A stretch of DNA of 64,000 nt from Whitmania pigra (Eukaryota; Annelida; Clitellata; Hirudinida; Haemopidae): contig JAJTWR010000329.1 in NCBI GenBank assembly GCA_021613335.1, positions 960,001 through 1,024,000 on the forward strand, in the 5' to 3' direction. Numbering within the stretch: the first letter of the stretch is position 1; each line of letters opens with the position of its first letter. Below, piece by piece: positions 49,701 to 63,389 of this stretch. The notes beneath the pieces are model-generated. The model saw only the letters and a list, made by a program, of their open reading frames with translations, did no database searches and was not told where the DNA came from. The position numbers and the translations under genes were made by a program.

Positions 49701-52700
49701 TAACTCGCTGTTGCATTCTTAGAAGTTTATGGCGGGAAATGTTTTTCTGTTTTTCTAACTTCTTATTCTGGACTCTCGAGGTATTTTTTTCTGCTTTTCC
49801 TTTTGAGAGCAATCGAGTGTCCAGAATGTTCGTCTCGCATTAAATTTTCATTTCCAGGCAACGTGCCTTCCGGAGTCGAGCCTCGTGGAGTTCTTTCCAG
49901 AATCATTCGTTTCTGCTTAAAAGCAATCGTTCAATAAGCAATCGATGGATCAATAAGCGAGCAATAAAAGCTTCTTAACGAGACCGATGGTGATGATGAT
50001 GATCTCATTTCCATCCACATCGATGCCATTTTGATATTCCTGGATGTTGCTCGGAAGAGTATTTGACTTTTTTGGGAACAAGTGCTTCATTTATTTGTTT
50101 TGTATTTAATTCGTTTTAATGCGAATCAGTTGAGGATTGGCAAACTTACCGCATCCTTGAGGCTGTCAGCGAGTCACTCGTGTGGAACAATGGACTTAGT
50201 CACTAGTCGATGGATGAGTCACGAAATCAATTTGCAAATCCCGTCAGCTACCTAGTCATTTCCAGCACAGTTACAGGCCACACAAACTAATCCAGGAGCA
50301 ATTTTTCCTTGTGGGGACAGGTGATGATGTAGTGAGTCATCGAACTCATTCGCTTAAGTGGCTCTCTAAAGCTCTTCATCGCGGCATTTAATTTAATTGA
50401 AGAAATACTTTGTGTTTCTCATTCGTGACATTTTGTATTTATTCTACAATCGTGTGATTCAATTGACTTTTATCGGACAATTTCATCCAATCGCGTCACA
50501 ACCGAGTTAAAAGTGGCCACACTTCATGCGTTTAGCATGAGTCATACAAACTCACGAAAATTAATCAACTACTTCAAAGGTGCCGAATTTAAACATTGTC
50601 CAAAAAAATATTAATGGAGAAAAATTATTTCCTACCGGAAAACAACATCGATGAATCATTTTGAAACTGTTACAACCAGCATTTTAATGTGTTCTCTGTT
50701 GTGGTATTGATGTGCACGCTGTGTTTTATAACATTTATGCATTTAGGTTAACCATTCGACTGAAATGCAAATTGTGCAAAAAATGATTAAAAAAGGATTA
50801 CAAATGATCATATTTCGAGCATGTAGTTTGCTCATTTTCTGGGATGAAAACTGAGATGAATGTCCCCTCATAACTCGTGAGCTTTTCTGAGGTCATCGAG
50901 AAAAAAGGCGATTGCATGCTTAAGGAAGCAGAAATGCTTCAGAATTTGACCAACTTCACATGTACTCGAAACATAAGGGTGACATGGAAATTTAATTTAA
51001 AGTCATTTTTCGATCTCACTTTTTTTTATTTTTTCGCATTTCTATCATTTGTATTTCAGACAATTTATAATTTTTATTTTTACAAATTTATAGTATTTGT
51101 AATTCCTTTTAATTTGTATTATTTTTAGTTACATGATAACATGTATTTCCAATAATTTGTATTATTTGTAATTCCAGCAGCTTTTATTGAACGACTGTCT
51201 GACTTCCTGCCTTTTGCCGTCATCCCAGAGGTCTCCATATTCATCAAATTTGGAAAACTTTTGCTCAAAATATTCGCGTTTATGGAGGGCAAAAAATGCA
51301 ATAACTGAAGTATATACACATATTATTACTACCTTTATAGCGTTATATTATGTGATGGACGTGATGGCAACAACATGTAACAACACAATCTGAACGAATA
51401 CACAATAAGGTAACAGCAAATAAGAACTGTATGAAATGCATATTTATAATGGTTAAGCATTTATACAGTAGAGTTAGATGTACATAACGGTAGAGATATA
51501 TATTGGATGTACAGGGAGGTAGAGATATATATTGGATGTACAGAGCCGCCTACTTTATGGCAATCAACTGTTCTTCTGAGCAGTACGTCGATGCGATTTG
51601 CGAGAGCTTTGGGTTTTCTTCTACTCTCTACGAAAACATCGAATATTTTTCTATTTTATCATTGAATCTAGTTTGGATTAAAAGATTGCTTTATTTCTCG
51701 TCGAGTTGGGATCTCGTTTCTGCCTTCATAAGCAACAGCAAACAGCGAGAGGTGAGCAGTTTCTATTCATTTCGATCAATTCAATTCTTTTGTTTTGATC
51801 TCGGCTCGAGAAAATATTTCCAGCATTTTACAACCGATAGTTAGTTGTAAGTAAGTGAGTGAGTGAATGAGTGATTTTATGAATCAGAAAATTCGCACAG
51901 CACGTTTGAGCTGCTTCAGACCCAAGATGAGCTTTATCTCATCCATCTCTCGTTATCTCTTTCTCTATTTTTCTGTCTTTTTCTCTGGCACTTCTTGCTA
52001 CCTTTTAATAGCTTGCCTCTCGTAAAGTTGGCGCGTTACAGGAGCTGATTGCTGCTCACGAATTACTGAGTAGTCTCATTAAGAACCTCAATGAAACGCA
52101 AATAAAATCGTTTAATGCTTCGTTTAATGTTCGGAGGCGACAAACAACTGCCACGAAAACGATTATAACAGAACTCACCATAACAACAACAACAACAATC
52201 AACAAGCTTTGTTGTTGTTGTTTAAATTATGCTAATAATTTTAAAATGTCAGAATTCCGCTTTTAAAACGTCGACAATTTGTTTGAATTCCTGCACGGCT
52301 GGATACCAACGTGAGACGTCAAAGTGATTAATGGATGACATCAGTCAGACAGGTAAAGTTGAGCAGCTAATCGAATAATTCTCTCTTAGATTGTTTATAA
52401 ATAAAAGTGGATTCGACTCGGTGCCAGTTCATTTATTTATTCAACTCCTGGAAATTTCCACGAGTTTTCGATTTCAATGAAATAGGAGAAGAACGGATAA
52501 GAATGACCGCACTGGAACGTAAAATAACATCTGCCATGATGATGTTTAAGCGGCATTTACGAAGATTGTTTGGTAATCATCAGCAGTCCACCATCACGGT
52601 GCTTGTCACCATCGTCATCATAACTATCACCACCATCATCATCATCATCATAATCATCATCTTCGTCATCGTCGTCAACAAGATGAAGCACAAGGAAGCT

Positions 52701-55700
52701 CTCAGGCACGTTCCAGTAGTTGATTAGTGGCAGGAGATTATCAGATGAACGAGTGACGGTTGAAAAAAAAAATCGAAGTATCGATTCGATCGCCATTTCC
52801 CGGCGACGATGACTATGAAGATGGCAATGACGACGACTGTTGTTGTTATCGCTGGAGTGTCGAGCTAGAGGAGTGTTTTCGTAAACAAATGACTCAGAAC
52901 CACCTGAAGAACATCGACTGACCAAAGCAAACTTTCGCGTGTTGGATCGCACGAGAGGCCATTAGTCGTTCCGTTTCAGCGACGTGACTGGAAGGCGGCC
53001 AACGGGTAAAAAGAATCGGAGAAACCACGCCAACTATGCGCAACAAACTCCAAACAAACGCTCTCATCTTGCGAGTTGAGTTCAACCCTGACTTGGAAAT
53101 GTTTGCCTTGTCGGATTCGATGGAATCTTTCATTATCTCCGCTTATTTCTGATTCGTTCTCACGCAGCTCGGAAACAATCCGAGCGTAAGATTTTCGGTG
53201 CATCTTCTTCTTCTTCATCTTCTTCTTCTTTGGCGGCATTAAATCCAAAGAATTCCGGCGTCATCGTAACTTGGCGTGTCTCGTGTCGTCTAAAGACTGA
53301 AATTCTGCCACAAATTGGAAGCAATCGCCAAACTACTTCCGACCTCGGACGAGTTGCAGACACGACGACAGTAGACAGGACGAGGCATAAAAACGAGTTT
53401 GCATGTTCGTCTCAGAGGACGGAGAGGTCATTCCATCCAAGTGAGTCATCACTCCCATCCACGCAGCTGGACCTTCCTTTCATGTCGACCTTTGTTGTCT
53501 TTCAGCTGCTGTCGACCGGGCGATGTTTCCTCCTCCCCTCCTCGTTGCCATGACAACCTTTTCATAATTCTAATCCCTCTCTCTTTCTCCTTTCTTTCCT
53601 CTCTTCGCCATTAAATGTCACACTCTCTGAACCGGCACAATTTTCGAGAGGAGTCGGTCAATTTACAATTCTGATTATTGTTCGACCTCTTTATGTCAAT
53701 GAGTCGTTGCTTCTCGATGACCTGCTCTTAATGGCTGACCTCCCCCACCCTCTAAAATGCTGAGGTGTTTCGACAGCAGGTGTGCAATTTCGAGTCGATG
53801 AGGTTCCGTACTTGGAGGCACAAACGATGACTAGAAAGGATCTTAATAGCCTTCGCTTTAAAAGAGATTTTTAGGAATTTCCTTGAGCGTCCATTTTTAT
53901 TTCATTTTTTTTCCTATTTTTTGAACACTTTCATCAAACTGACTCGAGATTCTTATCCTCAAATCAACAAATGACATCTCTTCAAATCACTTCCCCTCTC
54001 GAAGAATTTCTAAATGACTTCAGATGTTCTGCGAACATCTTTGGTTCGACGTGAAATTGAAAGAAATTCTCACATGTGCTTCGGCATGAAAGCTTCTTTT
54101 TCTTAAACGCTTCCTCAGCACGAACCTTGCGTTCTCCTTCCATTGTTAAAGCGTCATTCTTCGGTGGTTTTCGCATTTCCAGGTAATCCACAAGTTTCCA
54201 TCAATGGCTGGCAAGAATTTTCGACTTTGTTTTTAACACTCCTATCTGCGACCGAACATCTCCATGTTTATGACTCACTTTTCGTGCTCCTCGAAGCCAC
54301 CTGTCGACGTTTTGTCAAAAAGAAGAGAAAAAAAAGGCACAACATTTCTCACTCTTCCGTGTCACACAAGTTATTCTGCCTCGCTTACTGGAGCCATTGA
54401 AGTGAAGTAAATTCAAGTCCTCCTCATAATGGACATCCCTTCGCGAACCTTTGAAGGATGATTAGTCGCTCCTTTCGTGCGGAGTGATTTTCGCTTATTA
54501 CTTGCTTTCTCTGGAAATATGGAGCTCCGTATGAGCTGTTATTGTTGGGGGACTAAAAATTTTCCGGCAAAATTAATCCAGCAGGGCGATATATCAAATT
54601 GTAATGAGACCACAGAATGCAATAAGGTGTCTGTAAACAACGCATGTGAGGGCCGATTCAAGAGGGCCGCTCGTTCGAATGTTGTGCGAAAAGATACGCC
54701 AAAGTATTTCTCTCATTCGAAGCAGATTTTCAGAGATGAACGATGAAATCGCTTAATTGACGTCTGCTACGATGATCTTATTAGATAACAAGCGATCGAT
54801 GCGTTCTCATGCAAAAGCCACTTTTTGGAGGTCGATGTTGTTTATTTCCTTAACCGACTTTTGCAGCCTCACGCAGGTTCGAATAGGTACTTAGTCTATC
54901 TCTCTCCTCTTGTTTTGTATTTATATCTATAGCTGGCTTTTCTTCGGGTTTGCCTTCATTCCGAACATCTTTGTTGCAATCTGTCTTTCTTTGAAGCGGT
55001 CACCGGTACAATTTAGAGCAACACTTACTTACTTTTACAACATAAATTCGTCATAAGTTCAACCACACGATTGCTTTTTAATTAAACGAAGCTTTCGACT
55101 GTCGGACTGTCTCTCGGCAACGTCTGCTGATTAATGGATTGTCTTAATGTTGCTTGTTAGAAGTGAGATGGTCCGTTCTTTGTCTTTCTGATAAAAATAA
55201 AAGTTTTACTAAGATGCCTTCTAAAAAGTTTTACTAAGATGGCTTCTAAAATGTCCCCTTTAAGACTGAGGCTGCTCGCGACGTTTGTAAAGTTGCCGCA
55301 AACAACACCTGTCTATTGAGCCCGTCTTTCATAGCAAACGTCTTCGTACAAATTCACTCTGGCGCCATAAACAAGGCATGAACTGAAAAGAGAATTGAAA
55401 TGTGATGAAATGGAAGGAGTGGAATTATTTGGCGCTGAAACTCGACCTACATTCCACTGAGTCATCTTTTATTTTCAAGAGTAATGATTCAGAGGGGACT
55501 TGTCATTTTTGTCTCCATTCATCAAGCAACAATTCGCTTGACGAGGAAGTACTGGGGGCGTTAATTGACACTCGATAATTTATGACTGGGGAGCAGGGTG
55601 CCAGGCTGGATGAATCAAAAGTTTTTCCGGGTTCGTGTGGAGTGTTTAGGCGGAGTGACCGACCTCGATCGGTTTTCTTCCACGGTGTCCTCTAAATGGG

Positions 55701-55948
55701 AGATTTTCTTGAGTCGTTATAAAGAATAAACTGCTCATACGAACATCTGTTCTCTGATGTTAGACCATCACGTGCAGATACGTGCAACTCCGAGTTGCTT
55801 TGCAAACTAACCCCATTCGTGCGAGCATCATTGCTTATTTGCCTGCTGTGAAAATTGTCTCGGGCGTTCGATTGATGCGATGAACGAACGAACGATGAAT
55901 GTAAATAATTATCATCCACGTTGAAATTTTTCTTGGGGCCATCGTCCG
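46783..55948. other. Nine-kilobase gene desert upstream of the protocadherin
   Basis: I find no gene I can support. Short frames here lack splice logic or domain likeness. It contains CAT/ATG triplet runs near 48404-48424, 49327-49410 and 52618-52675 and an AAC/GTT pair near 52180-52215. From about 47.6 kb the base composition is less AT-rich than in the left half of the window. Regulatory sequence for the protocadherin is possible. Confidence 0.5.
52180..52222. repeat. (AAC)n/(GTT)n hairpin-capable pair
   Basis: A run of AACAACAACAACAA (about 52182-52196) is followed within 12 bases by TTGTTGTTGTTG (about 52210-52222). The two can fold on each other. Confidence 0.6.
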
Positions 55949-55958
55949 TTATATAAAA
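55949..55958 (+). promoter_or_regulatory. TATA-box candidate for the protocadherin
   Basis: TTATATAAAA sits about 515 bases upstream of the ATG. Roughly 30 bases downstream is TTTTCAGCAA, a possible initiator. No competing core element was noticed. Confidence 0.4.
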
Positions 55959-56471
55959 GAAGCGAAACATTCGCCATTTGCGGAATTTTCAGCAACACGA
56001 CACGCGAGAGAGCTTATCGCCAGTTGCTGCTCAAACATTGGAAACTTTTTCATCTCACGGATGCAATCTCGGGATCCCGAGTGAATCGCTCCGATTCGAT
56101 GCGGTCAAATATGACTGTCCAATCCGTCTGAAGAGGCGAGTTCGACGAGTGCTTTTGTAGACCCGGACAAGCTGAGGGTTGAACCGGTGCTCTTTCGTTT
56201 GACTCATTTCGTAGCACGCAAACGAGGCATTGACCCGATCGATTCTGGATGTAATTACCGAGCGGAGTGGTAATATCAGCAAAAACGAAAATAAATGAAG
56301 CGCTAATCATAATAATATCTTAAGCACTACTTTATTTTTCATTAACCGAGCGTATGAGTCGAAAATTAATCTTTCCAGGATTTCACCGAGATGCAAAAAG
56401 ATGAAGCCGTCGAATTTCAGGGAATTCTTCCACGAAGCAAACGGACGTCCAATCTCTGAAATGACTCCAAC

Positions 56472-59400
56472 ATGAGCACAGTCAAGATCCCTCGCCTCCT
56501 GCTTTCTCTTTCAGGCATCGTTTTATGTCTCCTGTCAACCTCGAACGCTTCAAACTATCCGAGGTTGCTAAACTATTCCATATCAGAAGAATTGCCGATT
56601 TCAACTCCGGTTGGCGACGTGAGAAGAGACATAAACGCCTCATCCGCGTGGTCGTCTGAGGAACATAAACTTCGTTTCCACTTGAAAAATGCCCACAAGC
56701 ATTTCACGATTGGAGAAAGGGACGGGATGATCCACACCAACCACGTGCTCGACAGGGAGGCGTTGTGCCCGGATAATGCGGACCCCTGCGAGCAGTCGTT
56801 CGAGGTTGTCGTAAGAGCAGGTCATCAGTCCCACGTCAGAGTCATAGTTCAAATCCTTGACATTAACGACCATGCCCCAGCTTTTCCGAAAGACAATTTC
56901 CATCTTAACATCCCCGAAACTGCTTCCAGTGGCACGACTTACTTAATCCCCGCTGCGGAAGATTTGGACGTCGGCCAAAACGGAATCCAAAACTACCGAC
57001 TCAGCGGTTCTGAATTATTCCAGTTGGTGGAGAACGATCAAGGGAACAATAAAAAAGAAGTGAGAATCAAACTCAATGGCAGATTGGATCGGGAGCAGCA
57101 GGAAGTTCACACCCTGCACGTGGTTGCTGTGGACGGAGGAGAGCCGCAACTGTCAGGCTCACTCGTGGTGACGATCACCGTTTTAGACGCCAACGACAAC
57201 AGCCCTCACTTCGAGAAGTCGTCGTACTTTGTTCAAATTCCTGAAGACACTTCGCCGTCGACAACGCTTCTGACCGTCAGAGCAACTGATCCGGATTCGG
57301 GCAGCAATGGCCTCGTTAGGTACAGTTTTTCTGATTACGACGAGAAATCATACGGTCACATATTTGGAATAAATTCAAATACTGGCGAGATATTCACGAA
57401 AGATCGTTTGGACTTCGAACAAACTCAAACCTACGCCCTGACGGTTCAGGCCAGCGACGCGGGACTCGGTTCACTTCCAGAGTTCACAAAAGTCATCGTG
57501 AACTTGACGGACGTCAACGACAACTACCCAGAAATCAGCGCCTTCATTTCTGAATCGGCTGCCACGGTACAAGAAAATCTTCCGCCCGGAGTCAACGTGG
57601 CTCACGTCCTCGTAAACGACAAGGACAGCGGCGAGAACAAGAAAGTCTCTTGCTCCATAGACAACGCGGCTTTGTTCAAGTTCGAGAAGCTCTACGACTC
57701 CGATTCCGACTACATGATCAGCACCGGAGTGAGCTTCGATCGAGAGGAAGGCGCTTCCCATCAAATCCTGATAACTTGTCAAGATCACGGAAGTCCTCCG
57801 CTGACCAACTACAAAGAGATCGAAGTCGACATCACAGACGTCAACGACAATCCGCCCGTGCTCAATCCGAACAGCAACTACAACATTTCGATCTACGAGA
57901 ACAATTCGCCCAACCTGCTCATAACGAAGATCAACGCCACCGATGCCGATTCGGGACGTAACGCAGTACTCCAGTATTCGTTGCACGCTCTCTCGCCAGC
58001 CCATCAAAACGTTCTCTACGTCGATCCGATTCTCGGAAAAATAACGAGCAACATGATCTTCGATTACGAAAAAGAGAGCGAATATAAATTCCTCGTAAAT
58101 GTTACTGACAGAGGATCGCCGTCGTTGTCTGCCACCGCCACTCTCGTTCTTCATATTCTGGATTTTAACGACGAGGAGCCCAAGTTTGAAAAGCCGTCAT
58201 ATTACCTGAGCGTTCCTGAGAACAATCCTATCGATTCGTTTGTAGGCTCCGTGAAGGCAACGGATTCGGATGCCAGCTCGGAATTCAATAAAATACGCTA
58301 CAGGATCGTCTCTGCAGATGACGCTTTCCAGATTAACGAGGAGAGCGGAGAAATAAGAAATCTCAAACGTCTGGACAGGGAAGAGCAGCCTCTCTACAAA
58401 TTTCAAGTAGTGGCTTCGAATCCGGGTGTTCCGGTCGTCGAATCGAGGATCAACGTGACGGTTTATGTCGACGACGTCAACGATAATGCACCGTCGTTCG
58501 TTTTTCCAAACACTGATTCGGGAAACGTCATTCAAATAGCGACCAACTCCAACCCTGGTACCTTGGTGACTCGCCTGGTAGCGACAGATGCAGACGTCGG
58601 ACCGAACGCAGAACTGATCTTTTCGATATCGAATGGCAACGTAGACAACTCTTTCGCCATAGATCCAACGACGGGAGTAATAACTGTGGCAAAATCGTTA
58701 AAGGAATCGGGAGCCCAGGACAGGCTGCACAGACTTGTGATCAGCGTGTCAGACCTTGGAAATCCTCCTCTGATGTCCGTGGCAGACCTGAACATTTTCA
58801 TCAATTCTTCCCTGGGAAAGGAAGATTCCACTCAGGCGCTTACCAACAAAATCTCCGACAAGAATTTAATCATCCTCGCTGCATCGGTCGGAACGGTTCT
58901 TCTCCTGGTCATTTGCATTGCCGTCATCGCCGTCCGCGTCAGCAGAAGGCAGAGGAGACGTCGAAACGAAAGGGGCAAATACATGGTGACAAAAGTTCTC
59001 GACGCGTACGAGACCGAGAGCAACCAGACGAGACACTGTCGATCGGGCTGCACTCAAAGCAACGAGGCTAGTAGTTCGACCGTTGATTGCAGGAAGTTGG
59101 GAAGCAGCTCGGTGACTGTGGATACGACGTCATCGAAGTCGGAGGCAGGCGGATGCAACTGCAGAGGACCCGGCGTCAATGCTGGCGGTCCGAGAGAGGA
59201 AGAGGACGAGGATTTAGAGATGTGCAGACTGCACGATCCCGGTACAATGATCATGACAAATAGCTGGGACCCGGCTCAAAACATTAGGATCACCCCCGTT
59301 AGTTCGTATTTTCAAATTGTAATAATTGATGCCGACTGCCACCGCGTAGATAATTTCACGTGGCAATTAACTGCCTTCCAATCCCTTAAACTCTCGATGA

Positions 59401-60264
59401 ATTTTCAGAGCAACATGCCGGGAGCAGGAGATCCTCATGCTGGTAGGTGCAGTTCGGCCACGTGTAGAGGATTCGGGGGTTCGCCATCTTATTACCACCG
59501 TCACCATTACTGCAACTGCTGCAATTCACACGTTGCTTGTCACTCACCTCCGAATCAACAGTGTCACTATCCTAATCCACCTCATCAGCAGGCCCCACCA
59601 TTCATGATGAGAAACAAAAGATCTCTTTATTCGCCAGAATCCATTCCTGTAAGTTCAGCAGCTAATTGCTTGCAGTCCTCTCGCCACTTCAATTAAGCGC
59701 CACTAGGCTCAACACCTTGCTAACATTTTCGAGCAGGTTGCTAAAAATCGACGAAGCCTCTCTCCGGCTTGTTTTTCGAGGAGCTGTCAATTTTTTTTAT
59801 TTTTATTTTTATTTTTTTTATAAGAATTTGGGCCTTATTAAGATGGCAGTATTAAAGCTTGATTCGACTTCTGAATTCCCAGCACGACATGCAGCTCAAC
59901 GTGAACAACAAATACGTCTTAAAAACTGTATTTTTGCTAATTTTGCAGCAAGCATTTGAAGCCTAGGTGTCGAGTATTCTGTGTCTTCGTAATTGATCAC
60001 ATTTTCGAAATGTTTGTATAAACAATTCGGCGGCTTTTCTGCCGACAAACGTATGTCTTAGTTTTCATTTACTCATCGACTACTTTCCGTCCTTTTCAGT
60101 TGCAACCGGTGGCACGGGTTGGCCACCACAACAGGGAGCAAGATCTCGAGAGCGTCTGCTCAGGTTCCACATGGACAGACAGCGGAAGAGGACCCAGCGA
60201 GGAGGACGACCACGTCAAAAACGCTCGCATCGAGAGCTTCCTACGAACGACCCAAGCCAAATAA
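56472..60264 (+). CDS. Delta-type protocadherin, seven cadherin repeats, 3 coding exons
   Basis: Homophilic calcium-dependent adhesion receptor. Exons 56472-59297, 59409-59648 and 60100-60264, all phase 0, give 1076 residues; reading through the first intron would give 1113. A signal peptide (MSTVKIPRLLLSLSGIVLCL) is followed by seven extracellular cadherin repeats with calcium motifs such as DINDHAP, DANDNSP, DVNDNYP, DVNDNPP, DFNDEEP and DVNDNAP, with LDRE/LDFE and DxGxP/DxD elements in order. One membrane segment (about 798-821, LIILAASVGTVLLLVICIAV) ends at SRRQRRRR. The cytoplasmic domain has an acidic/Ser-rich part, an H/Y/P-rich part, and a last exon with HNREQDLESVCSGSTWTDSG and RGPSEEDD, the tail motif I know from vertebrate delta-2 protocadherins. 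The large first exon carrying the whole ectodomain is typical of clustered and delta protocadherins. The donor after SIP (GTAAGT) is strong. Confidence 0.94.
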
Positions 60265-62983
60265 AATGGCTAGCCACTAGTTGGTAAAACAATTTTCTTT
60301 ATTTAAAATGTATAAACTTCGCAAGTCGTAAATACCACTTTCAGTGCACAGATAGTGCAGATGCTTTAAACGTTCTCCTGCTAATTCTTTCCAGAAGCAA
60401 TCGATTTTTGCTTATTTTGCGTAAGCAAAAAAAAACAAAAAAGGCTTTCCTGAAATATTTTGGAAGAATGATGCACGACAAAGTATCAAAGTCTGCTTAT
60501 TTTTCGTGCTACAACAAAATCGATTGGTGCCAAAATAAACAAACGACTCCGACGGCAAACAACGATGGCTAATTTGGCTTCTCTCTCTTTCTCTCTTCCA
60601 TCATTCCCAACGTCAGACGGCTAAGCAAACAAAGAGAGGAAAGAGATTACAGGAATAACTCCAGCGATGGACGTCATAAAAGGCAACTTAAATTGTTGAT
60701 TTCAGGTGGGAGGTGAACGATTGATTTATAATGGCACAGACAAATGTAATTACCGTTAAAGGGCTGACGAAATTTTTCTGCGAACGAGACACGTTAGAAA
60801 TGTGGATATCAACCCTAACAGTTGAAGAAAGTGACTCAAGTGGTTCTAGGATGTCTGGCGAATATCGATTTCTGTTGTCACATCGATCGACCGCCTCCTC
60901 AACTGAAGGACTTTGTTTTCCTATCTCGCATATTTCATTTGCCTCTGCAAGCTCTTGTTGATTGCGAGTCTGGGGTCTCACGAGTTTACAGCGTTCGTAT
61001 GGTTCGAGGCGAAATTTTAGATGCTTAAGGAAATAAATCTCTTGAAATTCTAATGAAGCTCAAAGCGATGATTATTTTGACAGATAAATGCACTAAAGGC
61101 CGATATTCAAAGTCTCAAGACAACAGTCAAACCGACCTCGCCCCAAAGAAGTCTTTATAAAGTTCACTACTTTTTATCGTTCGGTGTTCATTCTATTTTC
61201 CGCTATTTTCATAGTTTAAGAGTTCTCTCGCGCGTTTTTTTCCGTTACCGACTCCATCAACTGCAGGCGAGACGATTTCGAAAGACATTTGTACAAGTTT
61301 TCATCTCTCGGCCGCTTAAAGACAGTATTCCGCAAAGCAACTTGTGCTACCATGGGATGAAAGAATGGCACAATCTTTACGATCTTTAATATAAAAATTA
61401 AATTAAGACTGATGTGAATTGACATCTCAGTAACAGTGCGTCATAGCATAGGTGCTACAATGTTAGAGTTCGCAATACATTCTGCAAAAGCTGTTTAGTG
61501 TAACTTCAAGATTTTAGGATTCGGAAGACATTGCTATCCACGTCCTGGTAGGTTTACCGTTGTCGTGCAATTATTTATGTATCATTTCTACAGTTTTAGT
61601 GTACGGTATTTGTTTGCGAGTGTAGCTCAAACAACTAGCACGAATCAAAACTCGTTCTCCTCTGACACGACCATGCTCGAGCAAAAAATTTCATCCGATT
61701 CGCACTATTTTATTAGCTAAATTCTCCATTAAATAACACTTTACGATATTTAAACGCTTCCTGAGCAACGTAAGGCGTGTTTTCGTTGTCAGAACGTTGA
61801 TCCGGTCAAGAAAGTCACGTTCACAAAAATAATGATTAGCCAGAATTTAGTCAAACAGTTTTGTTAAATTAAATTCTGATAGATTAGTGTTGAGCTTATT
61901 TTAACTGTTTGAAGTAAGGTAGAAAACCTAAAAACCGTTTTGGAATGAGTCTTAATTTAATAAAATGAGCGAACAAATTAAAATTTTTAAAATGCTTTGT
62001 TAGCGGCAACCTAAGATATTGGAATTCGTTGTAAAAAGTAAATGATTGGAAGGGTACGCTTCTAGAGGGGAAGCCAAATTGGCAATGTTAAGCTGAGGAA
62101 GGGCATTAAATGATCAAAATCGGATTTCAAATTAATAATCTTAAGAGGGGTGATTGCCGAAACCTGGCTATACCTCTGCATGTACTTTATTAAATGACTG
62201 CCCGGTGTTGCTCGGGTTGAAGTAGAATGTTTTACGTGAGAATTTGGGATATTAAGTATACTGTAAAGTCTTTTTGGCATTTTAATTAACAATTCTCGAT
62301 ATGATTTACTTTGCAACAAGCATATATAAACCAGCTTTGCGATGTTTATTTTTGTTGTATTTAATCTCTTTCTGGGCGGAGTTTGTGTTAGAATTAATTT
62401 ACAATTAATACAATATAATAAAATATTATACGATATCTTTGGTCCCAAGAGCGCTTAGCTCTAGCTATTCATTCCTAAATTAAGTTATTGGTTGTAATGT
62501 TTTCGGACTGTCTTTGTGTGTTAATAAATCTCGTTTTCTAGTAAATCACAGCGATTTCAACAGTTTGTTTTACCTAATCAAAATAATTTGACAGACTATT
62601 TTATATAGAGGAGAATTGGTTAAACGGATAGGTGGGGAAAATTTGTAGTTAGTAAAAATACTATAAGCAACCGGAAACCAGCTTTGCATGAATAATGAGT
62701 CGATGTAAGGTTGTGAAAATACGTAATAGTTGACTCGAGAATTATATTTATTTACATGTTTTTGTCGTAATCGTCTTTACAGATCCCCCAAATTAAGTAC
62801 TCTGTCTGTTCGCTGCGCAAAGTAATTATTTGTTTGGAAATGAAACTAAACACATGCTAGTGTGTGATATATTCTTGCACTGTGCCAGGCGAACAATTGA
62901 ACAAAACAAGGAAACCTTCTCTGAAAAGTGTCGCAATCAAAGTGACATAGCACTTGTGTTAACAAACGTAAAGAAAGGCTTGA
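60265..62983. other. Downstream of the protocadherin, no gene supported
   Basis: Contains the protocadherin 3' UTR and AT-rich DNA. A GC-rich motif TGCCCGGTGTTGCTCGGG near 62199-62216 resembles a signature of interspersed repeats I have seen in invertebrate genomes, so a decayed mobile element is possible there. Confidence 0.4.
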
Positions 62984-63236
62984 CCAAGGGCGGATTTAGG
63001 GGGGAGGAGGGGAATGGTCTTCCCCGTCATTTGGAAAACAAATTAAAAAATTAAGTAAATCTATTATAAAATAAGAAATGAAATTAAAATTTTAAAAATG
63101 CATTTAAATTTAATTTGTTAAAAATTATTTTAATTTACCGCTTTCGACGAAAAGTCTAGTAGCTCTGACCGCTCCGAAATCCACCCATCAGTTCCAATGT
63201 GTGGCCCCCGCCAAAGTGTTTTAGATCCGCCCTTGG
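62984..63236. mobile_element. Short inverted-terminal-repeat element (MITE), about 250 bp
   Basis: The left end starts CCAAGGGCGGATTTAGG. The right end on the minus strand starts CCAAGGGCGGATCTAAA. So 12 bases match exactly and 15 of the first 17. The interior is AT-rich with GC-rich subterminal parts (GGGGGGAGGAGGGG and GTGGCCCCCGCC). A clean target duplication is not visible (GCTTGA against ACTTGA). Confidence 0.65.
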
Positions 63237-63389
63237 ACTTGAATAAGAGTTTGTCAATATAAGATTTGCAATATTTATTTTAAATAATTTTTCATTGCTA
63301 AAGTAACCCTGAGGCTGAGGCTGCTGCATTCTGGCAGGTACAAGAGGTTAAAACAGGTTGCAGCAGTAAGCATAGAAGAATCAGCATGA

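Noticed and set aside
49196..49722. Met/Thr/Ser-rich frames on both strands
   Set aside because: Degenerate ATG/ACG triplets; no splice sites or domain.
51503..51844. 113-residue plus-strand frame
   Set aside because: No recognisable motif and no splice context; probably chance in less AT-rich DNA.
57471..58154. 227-residue antisense frame within the protocadherin
   Set aside because: Mirror of a strongly conserved cadherin exon; no independent domain.
62062..62448. 128-residue minus-strand frame
   Set aside because: Low-complexity K/I/L-rich start and overlap with a repeat-like GC motif; no domain I could name.
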